The translations under genes and the position numbers were made by a program. From Pseudomonas sp. (GTDB lineage: Bacteria > Pseudomonadota > Gammaproteobacteria > Pseudomonadales > Pseudomonadaceae): a DNA stretch of 64,000 nt. The notes beneath the pieces were generated by a model, which was not told the DNA's origin, did not search any database, and worked only from the letters and a program-made list of their open reading frames with translations. Location of the stretch: contig NZ_JAUYNT010000026.1 in assembly GCF_030698175.1 (NCBI RefSeq), positions 1 to 64,000 on the forward strand, read 5' to 3'. Every line of letters begins with the position of its first letter. Positions within the stretch are counted from its first letter, which is position 1. Shown here piece after piece: positions 36,666-45,752 of the stretch.

Positions 36666-38579
36666 ATGCCCGTACGACGCACACGCAAAGATGACGGCAG
36701 CCAATGGACCGCAGCGGACAGCCGCAGCGTCTATGGCATTCGCAATTGGGGCGCCGGCTACTTCGCCATTAGCGATGCCGGCCGCGTTGAAGTGCATCCG
36801 AACGGGCCGAAAAGCGCGCCGATCGACCTCTACGAGCAGGTGGCGGAGCTGCGCAAAAGTGGCCTGTCACTGCCATTGCTGGTGCGCTTCCCGGACATAT
36901 TGCAAGACCGCGTGCGTCAGCTCACTGGCGCCTTCGACAGCAACATTGCCCGCCTCGATTACCAGAGCCGCTACACCGCCCTGTACCCGATCAAGGTCAA
37001 TCAGCAAGAGGCGGTGATCGAGAGCATTATCGCCACCCAGAATGTTTCCATCGGTCTGGAAGCCGGCTCCAAACCTGAGCTGCTGGCCGTGCTCGCCTTG
37101 GCCCCCAAGGGCGGCACCATCGTCTGCAACGGCTACAAAGACCGCGAATTTATCCGCCTGGCGCTGATCGGCCAGAAGCTCGGTCACAATGTGTTTATCG
37201 TCATCGAGAAAGAATCCGAAGTGCAGTTGGTGATCGACGAAGCGGCGGAGCTCAAGGTCGCCCCGCAGATCGGCTTGCGCGTGCGCTTGTCGTCCCTGGC
37301 ATCGAGCAAGTGGGCCGACACCGGTGGCGAGAAGTCCAAGTTCGGCCTGTCGGCCGCGCAATTGCTGTCGGTGGTTGAACGTTTTCGCGCCGCCGGGCTG
37401 GACCAGGGCGTGCGTCTGCTGCACTTTCACATGGGCTCGCAGATCGCCAACCTGGCCGACTACCAGCACGGCTTCAAAGAGGCGATTCGTTACTACGGCG
37501 AGCTGCGCAGCCTCGGCTTGCCGGTCGATCATATCGACGTCGGTGGCGGCCTGGGTGTCGACTACGACGGTACCCACTCGCGCAACGCCAGCTCGATCAA
37601 CTACGACATGGATGACTACGCCGGCGTGGTAGTCGGCATGCTCAAAGAGTTCTGCGACGCGCAAGAGTTGCCGCACCCGCACATCTTCTCCGAGAGTGGC
37701 CGCGCGCTGACCGCCCACCACGCCATGCTGGTGGTGCAGGTCACCGATGTGGAGAAACACAACGACGAAATCCCCTTTATTGACGACCAAGCCAGCCTGC
37801 CGGAAACCGTGCAGTGGCTGGTGGACCTGCTCGGCCCCACCGATATCGAGATGGTCACCGAGACCTACTGGCGCGCCACCCACTACATGAGCGACGTGGC
37901 CAGCCAGTACGCCGATGGCAAGCTCAGCCTGAGCGAAAAAGCCCTGGCCGAGCAGTGCTACTTCGCCGTCTGCCGGCGCTTGCACAACTCGCTCAAAGCC
38001 CGCCAACGCTCTCACCGTCAGGTGCTGGATGAGCTGAACGACAAGCTCGCCGACAAATACATCTGCAACTTCTCGGTGTTCCAGAGCCTGCCCGACACCT
38101 GGGCGATTGGCCAGGTGTTGCCGATTCTGCCGTTGCACCGCCTCGACGAAGAGCCGCTGCGCCGCGCCGTATTGCAGGACCTGACCTGCGACTCGGATGG
38201 CAAGATCAAGCAATACGTCGACGAGCAAAGCATCGAAACCAGCCTGCCGGTGCATGAGGTGCGGGACGGTGAGGACTACCTGCTGGGAATCTTCCTGGTC
38301 GGCGCCTATCAGGAAATTTTGGGGGATATGCACAACCTGTTCGGCGACACCGACTCGGTCAACATCTACCAAAACAACGACGGCAGCGTCGATCACGGCG
38401 GCATCGAAACCCACGACACCATCGAAGACATGCTGCGCTACGTGCACCTATCGCCGGAGGAGCTGATGACCCACTACCGCGATAAAGTCGCCAGCGCCAA
38501 ACTCAGCGACCGCGAACGCACCCAGTACCTGGATGCGTTGCGTCTGGGCCTGACACGCTCGTCCTATCTGTCTAGTTAG
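36666..38579 (+). CDS. speA: biosynthetic arginine decarboxylase
   Basis: A 637-residue PLP enzyme converting arginine to agmatine in putrescine synthesis. The fold-III barrel starts with [20 protein letters not shown]. The PLP Schiff-base Lys110 is in [16 protein letters not shown], the glycine-rich phosphate loop is [17 protein letters not shown], and the C-terminal active-site Cys region is in [21 protein letters not shown] lies before the ATG. The upstream 115-bp gap holds a small ACCCGC...GCGGGT hairpin that may terminate yciH transcription. Confidence 0.96.
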   Translation: MPVRRTRKDDGSQWTAADSRSVYGIRNWGAGYFAISDAGRVEVHPNGPKSAPIDLYEQVAELRKSGLSLPLLVRFPDILQDRVRQLTGAFDSNIARLDYQSRYTALYPIKVNQQEAVIESIIATQNVSIGLEAGSKPELLAVLALAPKGGTIVCNGYKDREFIRLALIGQKLGHNVFIVIEKESEVQLVIDEAAELKVAPQIGLRVRLSSLASSKWADTGGEKSKFGLSAAQLLSVVERFRAAGLDQGVRLLHFHMGSQIANLADYQHGFKEAIRYYGELRSLGLPVDHIDVGGGLGVDYDGTHSRNASSINYDMDDYAGVVVGMLKEFCDAQELPHPHIFSESGRALTAHHAMLVVQVTDVEKHNDEIPFIDDQASLPETVQWLVDLLGPTDIEMVTETYWRATHYMSDVASQYADGKLSLSEKALAEQCYFAVCRRLHNSLKARQRSHRQVLDELNDKLADKYICNFSVFQSLPDTWAIGQVLPILPLHRLDEEPLRRAVLQDLTCDSDGKIKQYVDEQSIETSLPVHEVRDGEDYLLGIFLVGAYQEILGDMHNLFGDTDSVNIYQNNDGSVDHGGIETHDTIEDMLRYVHLSPEELMTHYRDKVASAKLSDRERTQYLDALRLGLTRSSYLSS

Positions 38580-38600
38580 GACGGGTCGAGCGGGATAGTG

Positions 38601-38676
38601 CGTAGGGTGGGTTACGGCGCCTCTCGGCATGGTGCAGACAGTCTGAGCTGCGCATGGGCGTCTAACCCACCCTACG
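38601..38676. repeat. REP-type inverted pair at the speA / H-NOX operon junction
   Basis: CGTAGGGTGGGTTA (38601-38614) is exactly complementary to TAACCCACCCTACG (38663-38676). It lies between the convergent speA and phosphodiesterase genes and may act as a transcription end for both. The GTAGGGTGG core is shared with the purH-purD gap. It coincides with the point where the recalled PAO1 gene order stops. Confidence 0.75.
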
Positions 38677-38678
38677 TC

Positions 38679-40748
38679 CTACCAGCGCGGCTCTCGCGCC
38701 AGCAGCGCCTGCGCCGCGCTCGCCGGCAGTGGCTTGGCGAACAGGTAGCCCTGGCCAAAGTGGCAGCCCAGTTCGCGCAGCAGCGCCAGCTGGGTCGGCG
38801 TCTCTATGCCTTCGGCCACCACCTTCAGCCCCAGCACCTGGGCCAGGGCGATGATGGTGCGGACTATCTCCAGGCCCTGACGATCCTGATCCATCTTGCC
38901 GACGAAAGAGCGATCGACCTTGAGGATGTCGAAGGGGAAGCGGTGCAGGTAACTCAAGGAGGAATAGCCGGTGCCGAAGTCGTCGATGCTCAGCTGGATG
39001 TCCAGCTCCTTGAACCGGGCCAACAGCAGATTGGCGTTGTCCGCATCGTTCATGATGGCGCTCTCGGTGATCTCCAGCTTGAGGCTGTGGTGGTTAACGC
39101 CCGAGTCCTGCAGGGTGCGGGCGATTTCCTCGAGTAAACCTTTCTGAGCGAACTGTTTGCCCGACAGATTGACGCTCATGCCCAGCTCGGTCTCGGCGGG
39201 AAAGCGCTGCTGCCAGTCGCGGATTTGCGCCACGGCCTGGCGTAATACCCAGAGCCCCAGGGGGATGATCAGGCCGGTGCTCTCGGCCAGGGGGATAAAC
39301 AGCTCGGGCGAGACCATGCCCTGCTGCGGGTGATGCCAGCGGCACAGCGCCTCGAAGCCGGCGATGCGACCGCTGCCCAGATCGACTATGGGCTGGTAGT
39401 GGAGTTCAAACTCCTGGTGCTCCAGGGCACGGCGCAAGTCGTGCTCCAGGCGCATGCGCGCCAGCACCCGCACCTGCATGGCGGCGTCGAACATCTGGTA
39501 GTCGTTGCCGCCGCGTTCCTTGGCGCGGCCCAGGGCGGTCTCCGCCGCTTGCAGCAGGTCGCCGCCCTGGCACTGGTCGATGACGGCCACGCCCATGCTG
39601 GGGGTGACGAAGAACTCCTGCTGCTCGTGGCTCAGGGGTTCGGCGAAGGCGCGCTGCATGCGTTCGGCGACGCGCAGGGCATCCTCCTGCTGCTCCAGGC
39701 TGTCGATCAGCACGGCGAATTTCACCCCGCCGAAGTAGGCCAGGGTATCGGAGGGACGGGCCAGTTGTTGCAGGCGCCGGGCCAGGTCGATCAGCAGCAG
39801 GTTGCTAATGTGATGGCCGAGGCTCTCGTGGATCAGGTGAAAGCGGTCCGGTTCGATCAGCAACAAGGCGAACCGTGCATCCGGGTGCCGTGCGCGCCGC
39901 CTCAGGCAACGCTCCAGGCGGTCGTCGAACAGCACGCGGTTGGGTAGGTTGGTCAGGGCATCCATGGTCTTGCGCTCGGTCAGATCGGTGCAGGAGCCGG
40001 CCAGGCGCACGATACGGCCCTGGGCGTCGCGCTTGCCTTGGCCGCGGCAGAGCAGCCAGCAGCAATCCCCGGCCTGGTTATAGACCCGCACCTCGACCTG
40101 GAGCTGTGGCGTACGGCCGGCCAGGTGGGCCTTGAACGCCGCTTTCAGCTTGCCCAGATCCGCCGCGTAGACCCGCGCCAGCCAGGTGTCCAGGCGGTCG
40201 GCGTGGTCATCCTGGGCATAGCCGAGGATGCTCTTGAGGCGCGGCGAGAAGAAAATGCTGCGGGCTCGCCGGTTCCAGTCCCACACACCGTCGTTGCTGG
40301 AGTGGGCAATCAACTGGTAGAACTCGCGGCTTTCCTCGATGGCCTGTTCCGCGCGCCGGAACGCCAGCTGGGTGCGCACCCGCGCCAGGGCCACGGCGAA
40401 ATCGAAGGGCTTGATCAGGTAGTCGTTGGCGCCGCGGGCCAGGGCGTCGACTATCACCTCGCTCTGGCTGCGGGCGGTGACCATGATGATCGGCAATTCT
40501 TGCTGGGAGTAGCGCTGGCGCAGGCGGTCGAGCACTTCCAGGCCATCCATGTCGGGCATCATGATGTCCAGCAGGATCAGCTCGGGCGGCGCGCCAGCGA
40601 CCAGGTTCAGCGCGTCCTGGCCGCTGGCTGCGAGCAGCACCCGATAGCCGTGGCGCTCCAGGCGGCGGCTGAAGATCTCGCGGTTGGTTTCCTGATCGTC
40701 CACCACCAGCAGACACGGCGGCGCGTTGCTCGAGTTAGGCAGGGGCAT
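38679..40748 (-). CDS. REC-PAS-GGDEF-EAL response regulator, probable c-di-GMP phosphodiesterase
   Basis: A 689-residue protein. The receiver domain (1-125) has phospho-acceptor Asp61 in [17 protein letters not shown] domain spans about 138-258. The GGDEF domain (about 262-425) has the degenerate site GGVKF at 340-344, so cyclase activity is unlikely. The EAL domain (about 430-685) keeps EAL (466-468), DDFGTGYSS (589-597), KVDRSF (610-615) and EGIET (647-651), so hydrolysis of c-di-GMP is expected. AGGAGG precedes the ATG, which lies 14 bases inside the kinase gene. It is the third gene of the H-NOX operon and the likely phospho-acceptor for that kinase. Confidence 0.9.
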   Translation of the reverse strand: MPLPNSSNAPPCLLVVDDQETNREIFSRRLERHGYRVLLAASGQDALNLVAGAPPELILLDIMMPDMDGLEVLDRLRQRYSQQELPIIMVTARSQSEVIVDALARGANDYLIKPFDFAVALARVRTQLAFRRAEQAIEESREFYQLIAHSSNDGVWDWNRRARSIFFSPRLKSILGYAQDDHADRLDTWLARVYAADLGKLKAAFKAHLAGRTPQLQVEVRVYNQAGDCCWLLCRGQGKRDAQGRIVRLAGSCTDLTERKTMDALTNLPNRVLFDDRLERCLRRRARHPDARFALLLIEPDRFHLIHESLGHHISNLLLIDLARRLQQLARPSDTLAYFGGVKFAVLIDSLEQQEDALRVAERMQRAFAEPLSHEQQEFFVTPSMGVAVIDQCQGGDLLQAAETALGRAKERGGNDYQMFDAAMQVRVLARMRLEHDLRRALEHQEFELHYQPIVDLGSGRIAGFEALCRWHHPQQGMVSPELFIPLAESTGLIIPLGLWVLRQAVAQIRDWQQRFPAETELGMSVNLSGKQFAQKGLLEEIARTLQDSGVNHHSLKLEITESAIMNDADNANLLLARFKELDIQLSIDDFGTGYSSLSYLHRFPFDILKVDRSFVGKMDQDRQGLEIVRTIIALAQVLGLKVVAEGIETPTQLALLRELGCHFGQGYLFAKPLPASAAQALLAREPRW

Positions 40749-41700
40749 CGTGATCCTCCTGGAACAGCGGGGTCTGCTGGGCCGCCTGAGTGGTCGTGAG
40801 CTCGGCGGGGATGCGCATCAGGAAACAGGAACCCTGGCCCGGCGTACTACTGACGGCGATGGTGCCGCCCAGCAGCTCGCACAGGCCACGGGAGATGGCC
40901 AGACCCAGGCCGGTGCCGCCGTATTTGCGGGTGATCGAGCTGTCGCCCTGGCTGAATGGTTGGAATAGCCGGCCCAGCTGCGCCTCATCCATGCCGATAC
41001 CGCTATCGCTGACTGTGAAGCTTAGCCAGTCTTGCCCGGCGCCGCGTTCGCGGTGAATCTCCAGGCACACCAGGCCGTGCTCGGTGAACTTGCAGGCGTT
41101 GCTCAGCAGGTTGTACAGGCACTGACTGAGTTTGAGCCGGTCGCTGTACAGTGGGCCGGCATCCTCGGCCAGGCGCACCTCAAGGCGGTTGCCATTTTGC
41201 TCCGCCAGCGGGCTCAGGGTGTCCAGCAGGTTGGCGACCAGCTCGTCGAGTTCGATGGTTTCGTTGTCCAGCTCCATCCTGGCGGCTTCCAGTTTGCTGA
41301 AGTCCAGCAGCTCGTTGATCAGGGTTTGCAGGTGCTGGGCGGCGCCGTGGATCTTGCGCTGGTCCTGCATAAGCCGCTCGAGGCCCACATCCTGCAAGTC
41401 CTCCAGCAGCATCTCGCTGTAGCTGATCACCGCGTGCAGCGGCGTGCGCAGCTCGTGGCTGACCGTGGCGAGGAACTGGCTCTTGATGCGGCTGGCTTCC
41501 AGCGCCTGATCGCGGGCGGCGACCAGCTCCTGGGTGCGTTCGCGCACGCGCTGCTCCAGGGAGGCATTGAGCTGCAGCAGCTGCTGATTGGCCAGGTAGA
41601 GTTCCAGGCTCTTGCTTTCCAGCAGGGTCTCGGCGGCCTTGCGCGCGCTGCGTTCGCGCTGCAGTTGGCGCAGCCGAAGGCCATCCTCTAGCTCGCTCAT
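40735..41700 (-). CDS. soluble hybrid-free histidine kinase of the H-NOX operon (HnoK-like)
   Basis: A 321-residue kinase without membrane helices. A coiled-coil N-terminus (1-70) is followed by a HisKA domain with His82 in [15 protein letters not shown] and a HATPase domain with the N box [10 protein letters not shown] (Asn201), G1 box DSGIGM (232-237) and G2 box [12 protein letters not shown]. It lacks its own sensor, as do H-NOX-associated kinases whose activity is inhibited by NO-bound H-NOX. Its ATG overlaps the H-NOX stop (ATGA), and its end overlaps the phosphodiesterase start, so all three genes are coupled. Confidence 0.88.
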   Translation of the reverse strand: MSELEDGLRLRQLQRERSARKAAETLLESKSLELYLANQQLLQLNASLEQRVRERTQELVAARDQALEASRIKSQFLATVSHELRTPLHAVISYSEMLLEDLQDVGLERLMQDQRKIHGAAQHLQTLINELLDFSKLEAARMELDNETIELDELVANLLDTLSPLAEQNGNRLEVRLAEDAGPLYSDRLKLSQCLYNLLSNACKFTEHGLVCLEIHRERGAGQDWLSFTVSDSGIGMDEAQLGRLFQPFSQGDSSITRKYGGTGLGLAISRGLCELLGGTIAVSSTPGQGSCFLMRIPAELTTTQAAQQTPLFQEDHDAPA

Positions 41701-42242
41701 GAGCGGCGGGTGAGGGTGAAGCGGCTACGGTTGGTTGCGCCTGTCTCCAAGTCCTCGCGCCGCAGGTCGATGGCTTCGCCGTAGTGCTCAATGCAACCCA
41801 GGATCAGCCCTTCGGCCAGATCGGCGAAGGGCCGCCGCGACTGGTAGAGCATCACCAGATCGTCCGGCCCCTGACGCTCATAGGTGAAGGACGGCAGTTC
41901 GGCATCCGGGTAGAGCTTGCGCACCTCCACATGGATGTAGCGCTCGATGCTGCGCAGGAAGGCGAAGGCCGAGTCGACGCCCTCGAACAATCTCGGGTAG
42001 CCCAGAGCGAAACGGCCGAACAAGTGCTGACCGAAGGCCTTGATCAGATCCGGGACGGGCACTTGGGTCGCTGCGCTCAAGGCTGTCACCAGTTGCACCA
42101 GCTCTTGGTGATCGTAGGTGCCGACCGCGGTATAGGCACCGTCGTTGGCCAGCTGCGCCTGGCCGATGATGCGGTCGACGGTCTGCAGGCCGAAGCGGGT
42201 TTCGACCATTTCCAGAAACTCGGTGAAGACCATGCCTTTCAT
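41697..42242 (-). CDS. heme nitric-oxide-binding (H-NOX) sensor protein
   Basis: A 181-residue heme sensor. The N-terminus MKGMVFTEFLEMVE is typical. The proximal heme ligand His104 lies in YIHVEVRKLYPDAELP. The porphyrin-propionate motif Y-x-S-x-R is Y133-Q-S135-R-R137 in MLYQSRRPF. The length equals that of stand-alone bacterial H-NOX proteins from Shewanella and Vibrio. It lacks the distal Tyr that would stabilise O2 as far as can be judged, which would make it NO-selective; this is inference. AAGGAG lies 7 bases before the ATG. It is the first gene of a three-gene operon with a kinase and a phosphodiesterase. Confidence 0.92.
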   Translation of the reverse strand: MKGMVFTEFLEMVETRFGLQTVDRIIGQAQLANDGAYTAVGTYDHQELVQLVTALSAATQVPVPDLIKAFGQHLFGRFALGYPRLFEGVDSAFAFLRSIERYIHVEVRKLYPDAELPSFTYERQGPDDLVMLYQSRRPFADLAEGLILGCIEHYGEAIDLRREDLETGATNRSRFTLTRRS

Positions 42243-42317
42243 TTGTTGCTCCTTACTCGGGCCGACACCTGATGCGTCCCCTAGGCCGGCGGCCGTGGTC
42301 GCCCGCGTCGTCTGTTC

Positions 42318-42345
42318 ACTATAGAACGCCTCGGGGGGGCGGCAA
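42318..42345 (-). promoter_or_regulatory. candidate sigma-70 promoter of the H-NOX operon
   Basis: On the minus strand TTGCCG (42345-42340) and TATAGT (42323-42318) are separated by 16 bases, placing a start site about 65-70 bases before the H-NOX ATG. The surrounding gap (42243-42634, 392 bp) contains no gene. No clear Dnr/Anr-type TTGAT-N4-ATCAA site was seen in it. Confidence 0.4.
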
Positions 42346-42558
42346 GGCGCGGGTCTGGCTTTCCGTCCGCCGGCTGGCGCGACCTATGCAGGCCGTGGAA
42401 CCGACGAGGTTTGCTGGTCAGCCCGGCACCGCGTAACCACGGGCCATCAATCACCGGGATGATCAGTAGCAGCAATAGCTCCAGGCGGATGCAGTGGATC
42501 ACCCGCTCGTCCTATCGATTAAGTTGAGGCATGTCGAGTCAAAGTGTTTCCGGTCAGA

Positions 42559-42589
42559 TAAAAAAACCGACTTCGCGTCGGTTTTTTTA
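42559..42589 (-). terminator. Rho-independent terminator downstream of the methyltransferase gene
   Basis: AAAAAAACCGAC, TTCGCG and GTCGGTTTTTTT form a strong stem with T-runs on both strands. It lies 46 bases after the methyltransferase stop on the minus strand and insulates that gene from the H-NOX operon. Confidence 0.9.
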
Positions 42590-42634
42590 TGCGCGGAGCG
42601 CCGCAATAGCGTCGTTGCTTTCATCAGTCAGTCA

Positions 42635-43462
42635 TTACAGGGCGCGTTTGCTTGCCTGCAACGTGTAGCTGAGCGGCAGGCGCCAGCGGTCACGGTCAAG
42701 ACGCCATTCGCCGTCAGCGGCGCGGCTCATCTGGCCTGGCAGTGCTTCCCAGGGGAGGCTGTCATGTTCTACCAGGCCGGTGATCTGCATGCCGTGCGCG
42801 AGCAGGGCGGTGATGATCTCGCCCATACCATGATTCCATTCGTGGGTGAGCGTGGCTTTTAGCGCAACCTCGGTATCCACATAGCTACAGTCGTCGTCGC
42901 CGACCAGGGGCGCTTCCCGCTCGAAGTAGGGGTATTCAATCACCAGCTCATCCTGGCGGTCTTCGTTGAGCGAAAACAGGACTGGGTGCCCTTCGCGGAT
43001 AAACAGTCGCCCGCCGGGCTTCAGCAGGCTGGCGACAGTGCTGGCCCAGCGATCAATGTTGGGCAGCCAGCACAGGGCACCTATTCCGGTGTAGACCAAG
43101 TCAAATGACTCGCGGGGCAGCACCTCGGCAGCGGCGTACAGATCGGCTTCGACAAAATTTAGGTTGGCGCCAGTGCGCCGGGCGAGTGAGCGCGCTTGGG
43201 TGATCGAGGCCGAGGAGAAGTCCAGTCCGGTCATGTCCGCGCCCAAGCGCGCCAACGACAGAGTGTCGGTACCTATGTGGCACTGCAGATGGACGCCCCG
43301 CATACCAGCGATGTCGCCGAGCAGCGCGCAATCAAAACGCACCACCTGGGAAAGGTGCGTGGGGTTGTCCACGAAGGCTTGCGTGGCATATCCCGGCGAT
43401 GCCGCGTGCAACGGTGCGCGCTCGTCCCAATTGGCTTTGTTCAGCGTTATGTAGTCACTCAT
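42635..43462 (-). CDS. class I SAM-dependent methyltransferase
   Basis: A 275-residue soluble enzyme. SAM-binding features are GVHLQCHIGTDTLSLARLGA (motif I in the form HLQCHIGTDT), MTGLDFSSASITQAR, FVEADLYAAAEVL and FDLVYTGIGALCWLPNIDRW, and the late KPGGRLFIREGHPVL. This HLQCHIGTDTLSLAR variant is typical of a widespread uncharacterised bacterial group. GGAAGGA precedes the ATG at 43462. The substrate is unknown and the neighbours give no clue. Confidence 0.85.
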   Translation of the reverse strand: MSDYITLNKANWDERAPLHAASPGYATQAFVDNPTHLSQVVRFDCALLGDIAGMRGVHLQCHIGTDTLSLARLGADMTGLDFSSASITQARSLARRTGANLNFVEADLYAAAEVLPRESFDLVYTGIGALCWLPNIDRWASTVASLLKPGGRLFIREGHPVLFSLNEDRQDELVIEYPYFEREAPLVGDDDCSYVDTEVALKATLTHEWNHGMGEIITALLAHGMQITGLVEHDSLPWEALPGQMSRAADGEWRLDRDRWRLPLSYTLQASKRAL

Positions 43463-43599
43463 GATCAAGCGTCCTTCCCTGTCTGCTGGCATGTCGAGCG
43501 CGGCAAATTGTAGCCTCGATGTTGGTCAGCCAGGTAGAGCGAACGTTAATAGTGTCTGACCCCTTAACGCTAAGACCCACTAGAGATGCTATGAGTGCT

Positions 43600-44001
43600 C
43601 TAACGGAGGTCCAAGTAGATCGGCATCACATGATTCAGCGTCAACGGTGCCAACCGCAGTTGCGCATAGCTATGGCGATCGACCCAAACTGCCTCCTCTA
43701 TCTCAGAGGCGGCATTGACCTGGACACTTATGGCAATTCGAAACAACTCACAGCGCACCTCGAAGCCAGGCTCGTTAGCAGCCGGAGCACTAAACACGCC
43801 TAAAAAATGCGCCAGGGCAGTATCGATTTGTATCCCCAGTTCTTCATCTAGCTCGCGGGCCAAGGCATTCACCGCCAGTTCGCCGGGTTCGATCTTGCCC
43901 CCTGGTTGCATAAAAGCCGTAGTGTTGCGTTTGCGTACTAAGAGGGTCTTGCCGTCAGATCCGATCAGTAGGGCGGCTGCGATGTGGATTGATTGAGTCA
44001 T
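43600..44001 (-). CDS. Nudix hydrolase, MutT-like
   Basis: A 133-residue hydrolase. GGKIEPGELAVNALAREL and DEELGI form a complete Nudix box. The N-terminal AAALLIGSDGKTLLVRKRNT and TAFMQPGGKIE match small MutT/YjhB-type proteins. The substrate is unknown. AAGG precedes the ATG. It lies alone between the methyltransferase and the multicopper oxidase; both flanking gaps are short. Confidence 0.88.
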   Translation of the reverse strand: MTQSIHIAAALLIGSDGKTLLVRKRNTTAFMQPGGKIEPGELAVNALARELDEELGIQIDTALAHFLGVFSAPAANEPGFEVRCELFRIAISVQVNAASEIEEAVWVDRHSYAQLRLAPLTLNHVMPIYLDLR

Positions 44002-44142
44002 TGGTAAGCCTTAGCTGATGAAAAGGGCTGTGTAAAATCTTCAGAGTAAACCAGGATTGGCGCTTTAATCCTAAGTCGCGCGACGTTGTGATCCGAGCCG
44101 GATCGACTACGTTTGCCGTGTTTCACCCGCCCCACGCTGCAT

Positions 44143-45642
44143 TCAAACCACCTCAAGGGTGGCCATCATCCCTTGGTTCTCATGCTCGAGAATATGGCAG
44201 TGAACCATCCGCAGGCCCTTGAACGGTTGGGCCATTTTTACGCGAATGACTTCCTTGGGGCGCAGGTTTAGCGTGTCTTTCCAGGCCCGGTAGGGCGCCG
44301 GGGTTTTCACGCCGTTGAGTTCATGTTCGATGACTTGAAACTGGCAGCCGTGGATGTGGAAGGGGTGGTCCATGTGTGAGTCGTTGCTGATCTCCCACAG
44401 TTCAACCTCGCCAAGTTTGCTGGTGAGGTCGACGCGTTGCATGTCGAAGGCTTTGCCGTTGACCAGAAAATCCATCTGGTGCTGGCCGTTGTCCATGCGC
44501 ATGGTCTCGCTGAAGGTCACGCGCTGCTGAGCCGTGGCTGGGCCGAGTTCGGGGATGGCCCGTAGTCGGGCCGGCAGCTTGGCGGGTTGGCCGCTGGCCA
44601 GGCTAACTTGCGCCAGGCTGATCAGGCTTTCGGCGGCCACGCTGCCCATCTTGTTGCGGTCATAGATGGCGGCTGTCAGCGCAACTTGGCCGTCTTGGGC
44701 GCTCGGTTGGACGATCAGCTCGATGCGTTCGGCCGGGGCGAGCAGAATTTCCTGCAACTCTTGTGGCTGCTCGATCAGGCCGCCATCGGTGCCGACCAGG
44801 CTAAAACGCTGGCTGCCCAGATTAAGCTTCAGGTAGCGGGCGCTACAGGCATTCCAGATGCGCCAGCGCTCCGGGCCGTTGAGTTGAATGTTCGGCTGAT
44901 GCTGGCCGTTGATCAGTACAAATTGGCCTTCACGGCCGTTCATCCAGTCGTTGCTGTCATTCTCGGCGATGCTGCCATCGGCATTCAGCTTTAGATCGGA
45001 AATCAGCAGGTGCCGCTCGGCAATGTCAGCCAGCGGATCATCGGCGGCGCGCACGATAAAAGCGCCGGCCAGGCCGCGAAACACCTGCTCGGCGGTATGG
45101 CCATGGGGGTGTGGGTGATACCAATAAGTGCCGGCGCTGCCCTTGGGCAGGTTGAAGCTGTAGGTGCGCTCGCCACCCGGTGGCACCGGGTCGTGGGGGT
45201 TGCCGTCTTGCTCTGGCGGCACCGGCAGGCCGTGCCAGTGAATAGTGCTCGGTTGGCTGAGCTGGTTGATAAAGCGGATCTGCACCCGGTCGCCTTCGCG
45301 CACCTCGATCAACGGGCCAGGCAGGCTGCCGTTGTAGGCCCAGAAGCTGGTTGGCTGGCCGGCCAGCAGTTCGATCTGGGTCGGCGCGGCAATCAACTCG
45401 CCTTTGAATTCACCGGGCAGCTTGCTGCGGTTGGCCAACGTGGGCAGCTCGCGCAAGGTCGCGCCACGGGGCAGCGCATCTAAGGCGGCCAGCGTTGGCG
45501 CGGCGGGCATGCTGTGATCCATGCCCGGCATGTCGCCCATTGAGGCCATGTCATGCTCCATGCTGGCGGCGCGTAACCAACCGGGCAGCAGCGCCAGGCC
45601 GCCGACGCCGAGGGCATGAGTGAGGAAGGTGCGACGTATCAT
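44143..45642 (-). CDS. periplasmic multicopper oxidase (Tat-exported)
   Basis: A 499-residue oxidase. The N-terminus has a twin-arginine signal (MIRRTFLTHALGVGGLALLP), so export is folded. A Met/His-rich segment (MEHDMASMGDMPGMDHSM) follows, similar to copper-binding leaders of copper-tolerance oxidases. All four copper-ligand motifs are present: HWHGLPVPPEQ, YWYHPHPHGHT, HPFHIHGCQF and HCHILEHENQGMM, whose final Met is the type-1 axial position. The ATG at 45642 follows TTGGAG. Copper detoxification is likely; a manganese or other metal oxidase role is possible. Confidence 0.88.
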   Translation of the reverse strand: MIRRTFLTHALGVGGLALLPGWLRAASMEHDMASMGDMPGMDHSMPAAPTLAALDALPRGATLRELPTLANRSKLPGEFKGELIAAPTQIELLAGQPTSFWAYNGSLPGPLIEVREGDRVQIRFINQLSQPSTIHWHGLPVPPEQDGNPHDPVPPGGERTYSFNLPKGSAGTYWYHPHPHGHTAEQVFRGLAGAFIVRAADDPLADIAERHLLISDLKLNADGSIAENDSNDWMNGREGQFVLINGQHQPNIQLNGPERWRIWNACSARYLKLNLGSQRFSLVGTDGGLIEQPQELQEILLAPAERIELIVQPSAQDGQVALTAAIYDRNKMGSVAAESLISLAQVSLASGQPAKLPARLRAIPELGPATAQQRVTFSETMRMDNGQHQMDFLVNGKAFDMQRVDLTSKLGEVELWEISNDSHMDHPFHIHGCQFQVIEHELNGVKTPAPYRAWKDTLNLRPKEVIRVKMAQPFKGLRMVHCHILEHENQGMMATLEVV

Positions 45643-45752
45643 CGATATTCTCCAAGGCGAGCGGCGGGCGTTTAGGGTCATGCTTGCCATTGTGGCAAGG
45701 TCAAGCGGACGAGGATGTGACGGCACTCGCTGGGTGACGGTGCAGGCAATCC

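Noticed and set aside
36867..38447. 526-codon open frame on the minus strand
   Set aside because: It lies entirely antisense to speA, whose family signature is complete. The His/Val/Asp/Gln-rich product is typical of the complementary strand of GC-rich genes.
42490..42590. Possible tRNA or small RNA before the terminator at 42559
   Set aside because: No cloverleaf or conserved tRNA boxes are visible; the hairpin is explained as the methyltransferase gene terminator. No tRNA or rRNA gene was found in the window.
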